In this document: positions 47,713 to 57,729 of the stretch, one piece after another
How the letters are laid out: each line of letters opens with the position of its first letter
Position numbering within the stretch: the stretch's first letter is position 1
NCBI RefSeq assembly: GCF_018155095.1
Contig: NZ_NAAI01000011.1
Location: forward strand, 1 to 62,294
Origin: Bartonella queenslandensis
GTDB lineage: Bacteria; Pseudomonadota; Alphaproteobacteria; Rhizobiales; Rhizobiaceae
DNA length: 62,294 bases
Direction of reading: 5' to 3'
Notes under the pieces: model-generated
Told to the model about the DNA's origin: nothing
Database searches by the model: none
The model's input: only the letters and a program-made list of their open reading frames with translations
Program-made: the position numbers and the translations under genes

Positions 47713-48927
47713 ATGAATATTAAATCCCTCTTTTTAAGCTCTACAGCAACTTTTTTAGCTGTTTCTGGAGCTCATGCCGCCTCAACACCTATTGCCGAAC
47801 CTGAACCTGTAGAATATATTCGCGTTTGTGATGCCTACGGAAAAGGATATTTCTATATCCCAGGAACAGAAACCTGCATGCGTTTGTCAGGAAGTGTTCG
47901 TACTGATTTCATCGGTGGTGGTAATGTTGATGCAACCACTGAAACTGAGCTGAACCAAAAAAGAAAGACCTATGACGCATCATCACAGCTCACTCTTGTT
48001 TTTCAAGCCGCTTCTGAAACAGAAATGGGAACCCTTCGTTCATATGCGAGAATTTCCTCAGGCTGGGGTAATGGTAAGTATAAAGCTGGTGGAAGAATTG
48101 CAGCCGCTTACATTGAACTGGGTGGTTTTCGTGTAGGTCTTGACGATACCATTTTCAACAGCTGGACTGGTGGTTATGGCAATGTTTTAAATGATGACAC
48201 TGTAGCGCCTGCCGGTACAACACGCACCAATTTTATTTCCTACACCTTTAATGGTGATGCTGGCTTTTCTGCTATTATCGGAGTTGAATTAGGCAATAAT
48301 GCAGATGAGCTTCCTGGAGTAGCAGTGCAAAAAACTTTGCAACGCTCTTATATTGAGAAAGATGGGAAACTTATTCCTATAACGGCAGATACTCTTCCAA
48401 GTAAAGCAATTAAAAATTATACCCCCAATGTGGTTTTGGGTATAAAGTTTATGCAAAAGTGGGGTGGTTTTTCAGCCGTTGCTGCATATGATGCTTACTA
48501 CAAAAAGTGGGCTGGAAAAGTCCGTGCAGATTTCAATGTTAACGATCGTTTCAACCTATGGGTAATGGCTGGCTATAAAAATGGTGTTGATTACTACATA
48601 GAAAATGAAGAGGCAGAGTTGTCACGACAAAGCACAACGATCTATGCAAACTGGGGCGGTAAATGGGCAGCTTGGGCAGGTGCTACTTACAAACTCACAC
48701 CAAAGGCAAATTTAAACGCCCAAGTTTCTTATAGTGCTGTCAAAACTTTTGCAACGTCTGTCAATATTGCATACACGCTGGTTCCAGGGTTTGTGATTAC
48801 ACCTGAATTAACCTATGTGTCTTGGAATGATGACCGCGTTCTAAAGGATGCAAATAATAATGAAAAACATGTACTCCATGGAAAAAGTGCTTTCCAAGGT
48901 ATGATTCGTTTACAACGTTCATTCTAA
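47713..48927 (+). CDS. alphaproteobacterial porin (Porin_2 family)
   Basis: 404 residues. Signal peptide MNIKSLFLSSTATFLAVSGAHA, then the family N-terminus EPVEYIRVCDAYGKGYFYIPG, TCMRLSGSVRTDF, VGLDDTIFNSWTGGYGN (constriction-loop region) and terminal MIRLQRSF with C-terminal Phe. It forms an outer-membrane channel for small solutes and is a likely surface antigen. The frame opens at 47668, but the signal peptide fixes ATG 47713, with CGGAG nearby. A strong terminator follows. Monocistronic. Confidence 0.93.
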   Translation: MNIKSLFLSSTATFLAVSGAHAASTPIAEPEPVEYIRVCDAYGKGYFYIPGTETCMRLSGSVRTDFIGGGNVDATTETELNQKRKTYDASSQLTLVFQAASETEMGTLRSYARISSGWGNGKYKAGGRIAAAYIELGGFRVGLDDTIFNSWTGGYGNVLNDDTVAPAGTTRTNFISYTFNGDAGFSAIIGVELGNNADELPGVAVQKTLQRSYIEKDGKLIPITADTLPSKAIKNYTPNVVLGIKFMQKWGGFSAVAAYDAYYKKWAGKVRADFNVNDRFNLWVMAGYKNGVDYYIENEEAELSRQSTTIYANWGGKWAAWAGATYKLTPKANLNAQVSYSAVKTFATSVNIAYTLVPGFVITPELTYVSWNDDRVLKDANNNEKHVLHGKSAFQGMIRLQRSF

Positions 48928-48948
48928 TTCTATTCAGCTACAGATTTG

Positions 48949-48983
48949 AAAAACTGGCAACATGCGTTGCCAGTTTTTATTTT
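48949..48983 (+). terminator. rho-independent terminator of the porin gene
   Basis: AAAAACTGGCAAC and GTTGCCAGTTTTT form a perfect 13-bp stem with loop ATGC and a T-rich tail, 21 bases after the stop codon. Confidence 0.93.
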
Positions 48984-50227
48984 TGAAATCAAATATCATG
49001 AGCTGCCTTTTCTGATACGTATTTTCTTATCTTTCTGACAAAAAACGACTGAGTTTCACAAAAATATTCTCAAGAAAAGTTAACCTTATGAGCTTTGATA
49101 AAATGACTTTGCACGGGTGTTCCCCATCAATTCAAACATCTCTTCCCTGCTCTTTAAAGTTTACCGCTATTGCTTTATGATCCTACTGATCTTTCTTGAT
49201 AATTGATATCTAATCTTTGTCATTTAAAACACAATCTTCTCAAGTAAGTTCTACCCTGAATATTCAGTTTAACGGCATTGACCAAGAGCCCCATCCCTCT
49301 TAAAAGGATAAAGATTCCTACTCGCATCAGTTTGTAAACAATCTAATTGCTCTAGAGTAGAGCATTTGGCTGAATTCCTTATGATTGATTTGCACAAGGC
49401 TCTACAGACAAGTCTCATTATAAATATTTGCCATTCTCTATTTTTATTAAAATGCTTAAATTAAATGTTGTATTCTTTATATCCCTAGATCACCATCTCC
49501 AATGACAGTGTTTTACAGCATAAGAGCATAAAACACTGAACCAAGACAAAACATTAATTCATAAAGATAATTCATCGTTGTTAAACTTAAATTAGAAACC
49601 TGAATACCTAAGATTCTCTTATTTCAAAGCTCTTCATGTAATCAATCAAAAAGAAAATCAAAGCGCAAAACGATCACCTCTTAAATCTTCACGTCTTACA
49701 GACAAAATAGTTGTTCCTATTATCAAATTGAGAAATATAGGGCACCAACTATCCCTTCACAGTGAACCCTCAACCATCATGCAATCGACATAAAAGTATA
49801 AGGGAAAAGTTTTATGAAGTCTTTACAGCAATTTATGACCAGATAACTGAACAGCATATATTCGCAATCAATGCTTCACGGACACATATTTTTTAATAAA
49901 ATTTGCAAAGCTTTTCTGTCAATAACGCTGCTTCTTGTGTTTTCATAACATCTCTTTCTGTTTTACAAAGAATATCGATGATTTACAACGCTCAAAGCAC
50001 ATAGCGCCTCTGGATTTCTTTCATAGGCTCTTTATGAAAGATAACATTTTAATTTATAAATGATCATTAATTTTTTTTGCATGTTGGATAGAAGATCTGG
50101 ATACAGTCAAATTTTTTTTATCTTAAATCCTCTTATATTGCATTAATCAAAGCCATTCATTTGCACATCAAAAACAGAAATTAAGGTATAGATAAAAAAC
50201 ACTGAAACAAGGAGTAAAAAATACTTC
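48984..50227. other. 1.2-kb gene-free region
   Basis: No open frame with a ribosome site or recognisable product on either strand. It is AT-rich and probably decayed DNA downstream of the porin. Confidence 0.55.
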
Positions 50228-50744
50228 TCATATTAAACAAAAACAATATGTTATATGCATATATCTTATCCTCCTATCTAAATAGTCAAATCCACTACCG
50301 CATTGGGCACTAGAAAAAGTGACACCACAAAAATCCAACCAAGTATACAGATCTTCAGTATTTTTGCTGATAACACAAAAATGAAAAGACCGCTGAAAAT
50401 CAATGAGGTATCTTACGGGACACCTATCAGCAAGTAGACCTAATTTTTGGCACAACGGAAGAACAGGAAAAAGATATAAAGATTGCTGCTCTTTTAAATG
50501 GGGGAAAATTCTTTTGCTGCTTCTCCTTGATTTGTTACAGCACCAAGCAAAAAAATATTGCATTCAATAATTTTTTACCAAACCGCTTGAGGAAGACAAT
50601 CCCCTTCTTGTTTCCAACATTCCCACTCCATATCATCATAAGTGAATTCAATGGGCAACTGTCATGGTCTCTAAGATCTTCAACACTCCCGCACAGCTTT
50701 CTAATCCCAGCCCATCACTCAGATAGCACAAGAATTTTCTTTTT
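50228..50744 (-). pseudogene. probable decayed gene of unknown family
   Basis: In one minus-strand frame 50228-50563 reads a protein-like stretch (RYLIDFQRSFHFCVISKNTE, then DYLDRRIRYMHI). Just upstream another frame reads EFTYDDMEWECWKQEGDCLP before a stop. The pieces look like parts of one former gene broken by stops and frameshifts. I do not recognise the family. It lies directly downstream of the alpha/beta hydrolase gene. Confidence 0.35.
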
Positions 50745-51476
50745 TCATAATCCCTCCATCCATTCGCTAACGATTGCATTCGTCATAACAGGATTATCAT
50801 CCCATAAACGCGTCCCAGCTCCAGAAATTATTTGATACTGATGATTAACACATTGGCTTTTTGTTTGATTATCAACCGTTGCAAGCTGCGATTTTTCACC
50901 CACCAACGCTAAAAATTTGTCCTTATATTTGATAATCTCATCGCGAGCATCCAATGCCAATAAGAGTTTAAATCCTCTTGTCATCCGTTCAATGGCCATG
51001 CTTGTTTGATCTTGTGGAATTTCCAAAGCAACTCTTTTTTTTACAACGCCAGAAGGATTCACAAAACCATTGAGTGTTTCTAAAGCACCTAACAAATCAT
51101 TATTTTCTAAGTGAATCAAAATATCTCCAATGCGCCGTTTCAAAAGCGGATCTGGATAACCAGGTGCATTGACAGCAAGTACCGCTTGAACATTGGGAAG
51201 CCGTGCGGCCAATATTTGTACCAACATTCCAGCCATAGAAAATCCCACAAGTACCGCAGGCTCTTTAAAATAATTTTCCAATTTTTCTCTTATAAAAGAT
51301 AAAGTTTCTTCAGCAGAATGATTGAGAAAATGAGTACTCTTAGGAAAAAGCGAGAGTGTATCCAGCAGCGTCACTTGCCCCCCTTTTGTCGCGCATAGCT
51401 TTGTCAATGGAGAACAAAAAGCCCCCCCATCCCAAATGGGCATGACAGGAGAAAGAATAACAACAGGAAGTCTCAT
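50745..51476 (-). CDS. alpha/beta-fold hydrolase
   Basis: 243 residues. Nucleophile elbow GFSMAGM (Ser ~100), preceded by strand AVLVGFS; acid and histidine likely in the C-terminal part (SGAGTRLWDDNP). Substrate unknown. GAGGAGGAATGGATCA before the ATG is a good ribosome site. It is not an S66 peptidase, so it is not an MccF-type immunity protein. Monocistronic. Confidence 0.75.
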   Translation of the reverse strand: MRLPVVILSPVMPIWDGGAFCSPLTKLCATKGGQVTLLDTLSLFPKSTHFLNHSAEETLSFIREKLENYFKEPAVLVGFSMAGMLVQILAARLPNVQAVLAVNAPGYPDPLLKRRIGDILIHLENNDLLGALETLNGFVNPSGVVKKRVALEIPQDQTSMAIERMTRGFKLLLALDARDEIIKYKDKFLALVGEKSQLATVDNQTKSQCVNHQYQIISGAGTRLWDDNPVMTNAIVSEWMEGL

Positions 51477-51757
51477 TGATCCATTCCTCCTCTTTCTTCA
51501 AAAACATGCATGACAGGAAAAAATCTTTCCCCGAAATGTCATGAAAATACGGATATGTTGAAACTCTACGCCCACAAAATCTCACCCATAGCAACCAATT
51601 TGTTAAACTCAAACTAAGCTTATGATTAAAGCTTATGATTAATTTTAACCCCTCTCAATCAAACAACTGAATAAAAAAATCATTTAATAAGAGAATTCCC
51701 ATTCGGGTAAAACATCAGAAATATTTTCTGTATAATGCTCTCTTTTTATCATTTCAC

Positions 51758-52954
51758 TCAGCCGATTTCTGAAATCATAAAATGACGCGCTTTTTGAATA
51801 TAAATAACAAAGCCAATCATGCAACACACGGCTAACAAAGTTGCCATAGCCCGTGGACTATGACCAGAGATTTTTCCGATAACCGCTGCACTGAGTGCCG
51901 CACTTCCCAATTGCAAAGAACCCATCACCCCAGAAGCCGCCCCCGCAGCTTTGGGATGCGATGAAATAGCCAACGCTGTGCCTAACGGCAATAAAAAACC
52001 ATTGCCAAAAGTAAGAACAGCAATAGCCATAAAACTTGTCACAAGAGGCCATGGACTTAGATACATTTGCAAAGCAAACAACACGCCGCCTATCACAAAA
52101 ATAATATACCCTCTCCCCACAGTCTTTTCCATAGACTCGCGTTCAAAAAACCATCGCGCCAAAAAATTTCCTAAAATATAAGGCAACGATACACCAATAT
52201 AGCTATAACTAATGTGTATCGGCGATAAACCCAAAGTCGTAAGTAAAAAAGGCGACTCCACAATATAAGCAAAATAGGCAGCATAAGAAAAACATGGAAT
52301 AAGTGCATAAAAAATAAATTGTTTATTTTTAAGAACACCCCAATATCCCTTCATAAAGCCTACCGGAGAAAAATGCTGTCGCTTTTGGGGAGGAAGAGTT
52401 TCAGTTAGCACAAAACAACATAGCAAAATGGTCAAAAATATAAAAAAGCTTAAAAAGATAAAAGTTGCCTGCCAATGAAACGCTTGGATCAACATTCCAC
52501 CAATAAAAGGTGCAAGTGCTGGTGACATTCCAATAAAAGGGAAAACAATCAAATAAAGTTTTCCTGCTGCTTTTTTATCTAATAAATCATTGACAATCGC
52601 ACGACTTAAGACAAGCCCCGCACAAGCTCCAAGCCCTTGCAAAAAACGTAAGACAAGAAAAGCCTGAATATGAACTGTATAAATCACCCCAATTGTCGTG
52701 AATAACCACAAGAATAAACCGAATAGAAGTGTTTTTTTACGTCCAAAATTATCACTCAGTGGTCCATAAATAAGCTGTCCAAGGGCTAATGCAAACAAAA
52801 AAACGGCCACAGCACTTTGAATTTGAGATTGCGTCACTTGATAATATTGACGCATATCGCCCAGTGCCGGTAGAAAAATATCCGTAGAGATCAATCCCCC
52901 TGTTGATAAACATACAATAAGGATAATAAATTGCAAAGTATATTTACGATTCAT
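51758..52954 (-). CDS. Bcr/CflA-family MFS drug efflux transporter
   Basis: 398 residues, 12 membrane helices. Family start GGLISTDIFLPALGDMRQYY, loop 2-3 motif YGPLSDNFGRKKTLLFG, motif VLRFLQGLGACAGLVLSRAI. The frame opens with GTG at 52966; ATG 52954 fits better. Members export chloramphenicol, bicyclomycin or small metabolites; substrate not predictable. Upstream DNA to 54007 is gene-free. Confidence 0.9.
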   Translation of the reverse strand: MNRKYTLQFIILIVCLSTGGLISTDIFLPALGDMRQYYQVTQSQIQSAVAVFLFALALGQLIYGPLSDNFGRKKTLLFGLFLWLFTTIGVIYTVHIQAFLVLRFLQGLGACAGLVLSRAIVNDLLDKKAAGKLYLIVFPFIGMSPALAPFIGGMLIQAFHWQATFIFLSFFIFLTILLCCFVLTETLPPQKRQHFSPVGFMKGYWGVLKNKQFIFYALIPCFSYAAYFAYIVESPFLLTTLGLSPIHISYSYIGVSLPYILGNFLARWFFERESMEKTVGRGYIIFVIGGVLFALQMYLSPWPLVTSFMAIAVLTFGNGFLLPLGTALAISSHPKAAGAASGVMGSLQLGSAALSAAVIGKISGHSPRAMATLLAVCCMIGFVIYIQKARHFMISEIG

Positions 52955-54007
52955 AAATAAAATCACACTTTTAAATTTATAAATTGAATATAATTAATTA
53001 AAAATAACAAATATAATTATATTTTTTCTTATACAGATAAATAAATACGATTAAAAGTGTTATTATTTTAATTATTAAACTAAATTTTTATTATTATTTT
53101 AATAAATAAAACTCTATTTTAAATGCTTCACATGTAAAAATTCACCCCATGAATAAGCTTTCCTTTACACACACTTTGCTATAATTTTTCTCTGCTTTTT
53201 TATGGCTATCATAAGCAAAAGCATATATTCTCTCCACAAGCAACAATCCCCTTCTATACACTCTCCATCAAAGTTGATCGATAAAACGCACAGCAGAAAA
53301 AATCTCTGACGCCTCTCCTTCAAAATCACTATGGTATAAACACAACGCATAACACAATAATATCCCAAGGGTCCTATCAATATAAATCATTATTGTAAAG
53401 CGTTTAGATCTAGCAAACCATAGAGTATAATAACTCTTCTGCAAAACACCCCAAAATCTAATATATTTTTCTCCCAATATATTTTTCTCATTCCATAAAA
53501 CTTTTTACTTAAGACAAACATCATAAAAAATTATCGTCTAATTGATTGGCAAATATTATAGAATAAAAAGTTTAAATGCTTTTTTATTTAACTTAATCCG
53601 TGAGCTCTTATAATATTTTAATTTAATATTTATTTTTGCCCTAACGCCTGATTTTCCGACTCTATTTTATACAATATTCCTCACATAAAGAACCGTACTC
53701 TTTTTAGGAGATATTCCCTTCACTTTATAAGCTAGGATCCCATAAACGATAGCATTTGTGTTTTCAAATTTATTCTCTCCCGTGTAAGATGCGTTGATAA
53801 TATACATCATCGGAAGAAACACGTCTTTCTTCAGGAATAAATGAGATCTTTAGAATTGTGTCGTTTAATATTTTCCTTTCATCACAAATGTTTTTCATAA
53901 CAAATCTAAAGTACTTTTCTATCCATTTTTAGCGGCTATCCGCCTATTTTGGAACATAATTGGCAAAAAGGCATTGTATCTCCAGCATCAGTAAAGGAGA
54001 TAAAAAT
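52955..54007. other. 1-kb gene-free AT-rich region
   Basis: Extremely AT-rich at 52970-53110. Open frames at 53165-53477 (minus) overlap one another in different frames and lack ribosome sites. No RNA or repeat recognised. Divergent promoters are expected at both ends. Confidence 0.5.
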
Positions 54008-55105
54008 ATGGAAACTCGCATTCCAGAAGACACACCCATAAATACACATTTTCTAGGTGAAACATCCCTTGAGACAGAATATCCTTTTTTTCAAACCCCC
54101 ATTTCATGGTCGGCAATTTTTGCCGGACTTGTAACGGCTCTTGCCACCTCAATCTGTTTATCTTTTCTGGTAGCAGCATTAGGATTGAGCCAAATAGATT
54201 TCACCTCTTCAAGCCCTTTTGAAGGCTCTTTCTTTTCCTTTGGCACGGGCTCTCTTATCGTTATGCTGATAAGCCTTGCTTTAGGAGGTTTTGTCGCTGG
54301 GCGTTTTGCTGAATCCTCAGGAATCCTGCATGGATTTCTCACTTGGGCTCTCATAACACTGCTGATGACCCTCCAAGCCATCCATGTAGTTTCAAGCACA
54401 GCAAAAATAGGTGCTAAAGGAGCTAAAGCCGCCCTAGAAAATAGCTCCATGATCGAAAAGACCATAGACAATTTCAAAACAAATATTTCCCCCTTGTTTA
54501 CAAAATTAAACAGTGAAAACTTTGCAAATTTTTTGACAAACAACAGCGACAGTAACATCAATTTTGACCAGCTTGGCAGTGAGTTGCGCTCCCTTCTTAA
54601 TAAAAGCAACATTCCCGCCCTCAACCCTGAGCGCTTAAAAACATCCTATCAGGCAGCGCTCAGCGATATTGGTTCTGCGATAACCGCTTTTAAAAATGAC
54701 CCTTCTCACTACCGCACCACACTGAAAAATCTTGGTGAACATCTTTCTGATCGTGTAGAAGATATCGCAACAAAATTTAATCGAAGCGATATCATCAATG
54801 CTCTCATAAAAGATGGCATGCCCCGTGCGGATGCACAAACAGCAGCCAACCGTGCTGTTCAACTCTATCAAAGTGCAGAGAAAAAAACCGAAAAAGCAAT
54901 AAAAGCACTTGAAGAACGGGCTGAAACCCTCTCTGACAATCTTGAAGATACCATCAAGGATGCAAAACATACAGCCACGAAAGTCACGAACACAGCCTCC
55001 AATATGGGATGGTGGGGCTTTTTAGGAAGCCTAATAGGCGCCATAATCTCCAGTGTTTGTGGTTATTATGGTTACAAAAGCCGTAAGGATACTTTCAAGT
55101 TTTAA
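54008..55105 (+). CDS. membrane protein with long helical cytoplasmic or periplasmic domain
   Basis: 365 residues from ATG 54008, which has AAAGGAGAT upstream (a longer frame begins at 53960). Three N-terminal membrane helices (WSAIFAGLVTALATSICLSF; GSLIVMLISLALGGFVAGRF; HGFLTWALITLLMTLQAIHV), a ~200-residue helical region with repeated K/E/A-rich segments, and a C-terminal glycine-rich helix (GWWGFLGSLIGAIISSVCGY). N-terminal part resembles Rhizobiales proteins of unknown function often labelled PhnA-like. Its last ~27 codons recur at 62167-62250. Terminator downstream. Confidence 0.75.
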   Translation: METRIPEDTPINTHFLGETSLETEYPFFQTPISWSAIFAGLVTALATSICLSFLVAALGLSQIDFTSSSPFEGSFFSFGTGSLIVMLISLALGGFVAGRFAESSGILHGFLTWALITLLMTLQAIHVVSSTAKIGAKGAKAALENSSMIEKTIDNFKTNISPLFTKLNSENFANFLTNNSDSNINFDQLGSELRSLLNKSNIPALNPERLKTSYQAALSDIGSAITAFKNDPSHYRTTLKNLGEHLSDRVEDIATKFNRSDIINALIKDGMPRADAQTAANRAVQLYQSAEKKTEKAIKALEERAETLSDNLEDTIKDAKHTATKVTNTASNMGWWGFLGSLIGAIISSVCGYYGYKSRKDTFKF

Positions 55106-55132
55106 AACTTCTACCTTCTAAAGCAACCCGAG

Positions 55133-55163
55133 AAAAAGCTGTACAGAATGTGCAGCTTTTTTT
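55133..55163 (+). terminator. rho-independent terminator
   Basis: AAAAAGCTGTAC and GTGCAGCTTTTT pair with a single mismatch, loop AGAAT, followed by further Ts, 28 bases after the stop of the membrane protein gene. Confidence 0.85.
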
Positions 55164-55452
55164 ACACTTATTTGAAAAGCTTTTTGTATAACATGGCAGC
55201 TAACACACTGCTTTACAAATACCAGAAAAAGTTTTTCGAAGCTCAAACATGAAAACAGAACACTTGAAATGAGCTATAATATATTCATCTCCCCCTAAAA
55301 ATCAAAAAGTCTCGAAGAAAACAGCCTATCTTTTAATCAAAATGTATAGAGCTCTTCATGAGACAACGTATTCCTTCAAAGGGCATAGCAAAGAATTAGG
55401 CCTCTCTTTGTGGTTAAGAAAAAAGCAAATACCATCTCTGTGATATGGCTAA

Positions 55453-55662
55453 AAAACTTTTCAAAACAACAATGAACGCCTCATTGCTGCAAATGGGCAT
55501 TGTGCCAATTTCGAGTATAGCTCTCATGTAGAGAGCTTCCTTTCCCAACTTTCATCAGGAAAAAAATTAGATCTAGCAAAATTAAATGATAAATCCTATA
55601 GATATGCGCAGGAAGAAATTTTAAAAACCGTAAAAGCTTTAGCATCTTGGGGAGCATTGTGA
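55453..55662 (+). pseudogene. truncated gene fragment coupled to the MFS gene
   Basis: An open frame without a start codon encodes ~69 residues (…LIAANGHCANFEYSSHVESF, then GKKLDLAKLNDKSYRYAQEE and TVKALASWGAL). Its TGA overlaps the GTG start of the MFS gene, so it once was the preceding gene of the operon. A plausible N-terminal piece in another frame is at 55340-55441 (FKGHSKELGLSLWLRKKQIP). Family not recognised. Confidence 0.5.
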
Positions 55663-56851
55663 CAAAGAAAAAATCCATGATTTTCGCCCAAATAGGACTT
55701 TTCCTTGTTTTGGGCTTAAGCAGCTTTGCTGATGAAACGGCTCAAGTCACTTTTGCTTTACACTTAGCAGAAAGTACAGCCTCCATTTCAATGCTGCTTT
55801 TTGCAGGGCTTGTAGGAGGAATTTGTGCAGGCCCCATTGCCCCGCGTCTTTTGCATCGCTTCCAGCCAGCACATACAGTGACTGTTGTTTTATTGTTTGA
55901 AGCACTTTTCATAGCCACAGCCGCAATCGCCAACCAGTTTTGGTTTTATATTGCTCTTTCTTTCGCACTGGGGTGTGCAGGTTCACTCTTTTGGTCTGCT
56001 ATTCTTGTTGCAGTACCCGACTTCGCAAAAAATGATCAGCAATTAGACCGGATCAACCGCATTATTCAAACAGTCCGTAATCTTGGCTATATTGCCGGAC
56101 CACTGTTGGGTGGTGTCTTGTATGGTCTATCAAACGGGCAAAAAGGGCTCTTTGCACTATCAATCATGGTTCTCTGTGCAGCCTTGATCACCACATACTG
56201 TTTTAAAAGTTTAAAAATGCATGTGCCAACAAAAACCACAACACAGCAGACTAAAAAGGGACTAGATTTAAGAGGGCTCTTGCATAAAAAAATGTTGTCT
56301 CTGCTCTTGCTCCACTTATCATCACCATCATCCTCACCTCAGCTCTCAATGTGTTGTCGATTGTCCGCATCCGCACCGAGCTACACTTTGGTGCAGAAAC
56401 CTATGGAATAATCAGCAGCATGATAAGTCTTGGCCTTGTGGTTGGCCCTCTCTGCTTCTCCAGCCTTTTCCACCGTCTTGGCAATGCCGCCGGTGCATCA
56501 CTGGCTGCCGCAACCATTGGCTTGGCCATTTTCTGTTTTTCCTTAACACCGCTCATATGGCTCATGATGCTGTCATTTTTTATCCTTGGGAGTGCCAACG
56601 GTGTGCAAAATGCACTCATAGCAAGTTTTATGATGAAAGCTATCCCAAAAGAACAACGAAACAGTCAAATGCCCGCCTATATCTTCATCATACAAACAGC
56701 CGTATGCATTGGTTTTCTCAGTGCAGGTTTTGTAAAAGTGCATCACACCCAATACACACTCCTTATCATCAGTATTGCCACCATGATCACAGGCATCTTA
56801 GGTTTTATCATAAACAGCGCTATGCAAAAAAAAGAATGGGAGAATGCTTAA
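55659..56851 (+). pseudogene. MFS transporter split by a frameshift in an A-run
   Basis: Two frames together make a ~398-residue, 12-helix MFS protein: first part VTKKKSMIFAQIGLFLVLGL ... GLDLRGLLHKK, second part from VVSALAPLIITIILTSALNV to NSAMQKKEWENA. The switch is at a run of seven A (56286-56292): with eight A the frames would join as HKKNVVSALAP. GGGGAG precedes the GTG start. It may be a true pseudogene, a phase-variable gene or a homopolymer sequencing error. Substrate unknown; neighbours suggest export of a modified small molecule. Confidence 0.8.
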
Positions 56852-57044
56852 CAAACTTTATCATCTTGTCTCTAAAAAAAAGTTATGCCCTAGAAATTGC
56901 ATGACGATCATCATCCCATCAAATCATCCAACTCTATAACAACCAATGTAATTTTAATAAACCCCTCTCGTATGAAGGAACGAACAACCCCAGCGAACAA
57001 CCATTGCCAAAACTTGATATTTTAAAGAAAAAACCGATAACATC

Positions 57045-57716
57045 ATGCAACAAGATCCTATAGGTTTAAATTTTTACCATGAAACAGGCGGTTATGTATG
57101 GCAATTAGCAGAAATCCTGCACCATGACTTGAATGAAAACATCCACACCCTTGCCTTACAAAAACCCACACCACCCATAGCAATCAATTCTTTTGCCGTT
57201 TACCCCCGCAAATTAGACTCCCTAGCACAGGTTCAATGGGCAAAGGATGTACAGGTAATAAAAAACAAACCAGCACTCATTGGCAAACGTCAAATACAAC
57301 CTATCACCGTTGTTTCCACAAAAAGCTTCACCTTTGGTGGATTTGATTTTCTAACATTTACAGCACTTCACGAGGGCTGTTCTGTCCAATCCTTGAAAGA
57401 AATCAAACTCAATGGTTGCCTTTTTGACGCAGACAATCTTTTGATATCACTACTACGACACAGTCTCATTCAAACAGACCAACAAACCTTTTCACAAGAT
57501 CATGCAATAGCGCTTTTACGAGAGCCAACGTGTCGTATTGTCAATTCTCCTCTTGGATCCCTTGCCATTAATCAACTTAATGGACGCACAATCAGACTGA
57601 ATGACAAAACCAAACCTCTCTTGCTACAAGCTGAAACAACAATGCATCTTCAACACCCGATAGAAGAAACAACAATATTTTTTATCAAAGCAGGAATGCT
57701 ACGACTGGTAAAATGA
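57045..57716 (+). CDS. hypothetical protein of the MFS/methyltransferase module
   Basis: 223 residues, soluble, no signal or membrane segment. Begins MQQDPIGLNFYHETGGYVWQ. The C-terminal third (SLLRHSLIQTDQQTF; NSPLGSLAINQLNGRTIRLN) could be a winged-helix-like or small beta domain. I do not recognise the family. It ends 13 bases before the methyltransferase gene, so they share a transcript. Intact, unlike its neighbours on both sides. Confidence 0.7.
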   Translation: MQQDPIGLNFYHETGGYVWQLAEILHHDLNENIHTLALQKPTPPIAINSFAVYPRKLDSLAQVQWAKDVQVIKNKPALIGKRQIQPITVVSTKSFTFGGFDFLTFTALHEGCSVQSLKEIKLNGCLFDADNLLISLLRHSLIQTDQQTFSQDHAIALLREPTCRIVNSPLGSLAINQLNGRTIRLNDKTKPLLLQAETTMHLQHPIEETTIFFIKAGMLRLVK

Positions 57717-57729
57717 TAAGGATCAAAAG

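Noticed and set aside
50527..50835. 102-codon plus-strand ORF
   Set aside because: Antisense to the hydrolase end and to the decayed gene; codon pattern unlike a real protein.
50745..51476. MccF-like immunity peptidase
   Set aside because: The GFSMAGM elbow and overall order are those of an alpha/beta hydrolase, not an S66 serine peptidase.
55445..55528. 27-codon ORF MAKKLFKTTMNASLLQMGIV... as a possible precursor peptide of the MFS/methyltransferase module
   Set aside because: No ribosome site, and the overlapping start-less frame is more protein-like and is coupled to the MFS gene.
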